Part shown: piece after piece, positions 31,517 through 31,935 of the stretch | Numbering within the stretch: the first letter of the stretch is position 1 | Layout: each line of letters begins with the position of its first letter | Assembly: GCA_910577315.1 (NCBI GenBank) | Contig: CAJTME010000016.1 | Coordinates: 1-31,935 of the forward strand | Direction of reading: 5' to 3' | Source: an uncultured Muribaculaceae bacterium | GTDB lineage: Bacteria > Bacteroidota > Bacteroidia > Bacteroidales > Muribaculaceae | DNA: 31,935 nucleotides | Program-made: the position numbers and the translations under genes | The notes under the pieces: model-generated | What the model saw: only the letters and a program-made list of their open reading frames with translations | Database searches by the model: none | Told to the model about the DNA's origin: nothing

Positions 31517-31780
31517 ATGGCACATAAAAAAGGTGTTGGTAGTTCAAAGAACGGCCGTGAGTCAGAAAGCAAGCGACTCGGTGTGAAAATCTTCGGTGGC
31601 CAGAAGTGCAAGGCCGGCAATATCATCAAGCGCCAGCGTGGCACCGTCCACCATCCGGGTCTCAATGTGGGCCTCGGCAAAGACCACACAATCTACGCCC
31701 TCATCGACGGCGTGGTTGTGTTCACCGAAGGTCGTGAAGGCCGCAAGTTTATCAATGTAACCCCCCTGGGTGAAGCATAA
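31517..31780 (+). CDS. rpmA: 50S ribosomal protein L27
   Basis: An 87-residue protein whose N-terminus reaches the peptidyl-transferase centre. It starts directly with MAHKKGVGSSKNGRESESKRLGVK, without the cleaved N-terminal extension seen in Firmicutes, and contains KAGNIIKRQRGTVHHPGLNVGLGKDHTIYAL. It is the last gene of the rplU-rpmA operon, with a strong terminator at 31803. Confidence 0.97.
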   Translation: MAHKKGVGSSKNGRESESKRLGVKIFGGQKCKAGNIIKRQRGTVHHPGLNVGLGKDHTIYALIDGVVVFTEGREGRKFINVTPLGEA

Positions 31781-31802
31781 ACCCGCGAGAACGTAAAACC
31801 AT

Positions 31803-31836
31803 AGCGGCGGAAGCAAGGCTTCTGCCGCTTTTTTTT
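31803..31836 (+). terminator. Terminator of rplU-rpmA
   Basis: A 12-bp stem with one G-U pair (AGCGGCGGAAGC at 31803-31814, GCTTCTGCCGCT at 31818-31829), loop AAG, followed by a run of eight T, 23 bases after the rpmA stop. Confidence 0.95.
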
Positions 31837-31935
31837 ATGGCTGGCGCTACACGCGGTTGGTGGAGAGACAGGGTCGCCTTCGGCGACTACATGCTTTTTT
31901 GTTTTGCCATGCGGGTGGTTTTGGCGCCTTCGGCG
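31837..31935. other. Right-edge intergenic sequence with two GCCTTCGGC hairpins
   Basis: No gene is seen. It holds a 6-bp stem with TTC loop (GTCGCC at 31873-31878 with GGCGAC at 31882-31887) followed by a T-rich stretch, and a second word CGCCTTCGGCG at the very end (31925-31935). They may be ends of a short repeat or a second terminator; the window stops too early to say. Confidence 0.5.

Overview
The window reads as a chromosomal segment of a Bacteroidales bacterium, plausibly Muribaculaceae-like. This rests on two things. First, the promoters fit the Bacteroidetes sigma-ABfr form (TTTG, 19-20 bases, TAnnTTTG), seen well formed at several sites. Second, many genes belong to Bacteroidales-type families: NigD-like lipoprotein, DUF4254, DUF3256, DUF3467, an RprX/RprY-like pair and biosynthetic SpeA. 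Most coding sequence is GC-rich, which produces many long antisense shadow ORFs. Genus cannot be fixed from the sequence alone.

Layout. 1-370: AT-rich partial gene for a membrane-anchored protein, leaving the window on the left. 739-926: tRNA-Phe with its own promoter and terminator. 1066-4125: PepSY-like secreted protein converging on a truA-speA pair. 4126-8676: AT-richer block with a promoter, a ~163-bp imperfect palindrome, a Crp/Fnr regulator and a 1122-residue secreted modular protein. 8726-8898: tRNA-Pro unit. 8961-9490: MNT nucleotidyltransferase followed by a truncated HepT (HEPN) remnant. 9525-11659: response regulator and histidine kinase. 11757-17249: minus-strand run of DUF4254, glycosyltransferase GT9, ruvB, flippase and glycosyltransferase GT4, which looks like surface glycan assembly with ruvB embedded. 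17417-22469: small LPDS-type protein, RecD-like helicase, cysS, DUF3467, NigD-like lipoprotein and ABC ATPase. 22582-23311: NYN-domain protein with a terminator-like hairpin in its leader. 23340-28494: tightly overlapping folA, thyA, xseB, xseA and DUF3256, preceded by a DEAD-box RNA helicase. 28699-29226: small lipoprotein. 29290-30951: aspartate aminotransferase/4-decarboxylase. 31019-31836: rplU-rpmA operon.

Working together: thyA and folA form the thymidylate/folate cycle; xseA and xseB encode both subunits of exonuclease VII; rplU and rpmA encode paired 50S proteins; the GT9/flippase/GT4 genes probably serve lipopolysaccharide or capsule. The least ordinary structures are the long palindrome before the Crp/Fnr gene, the degraded MNT/HEPN toxin-antitoxin locus beside tRNA-Pro, the NYN leader with a possible attenuator, and a perfect six-unit heptamer repeat at 17717-17758. 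No CRISPR array, rRNA, transposase or clear novel multi-gene system was found.
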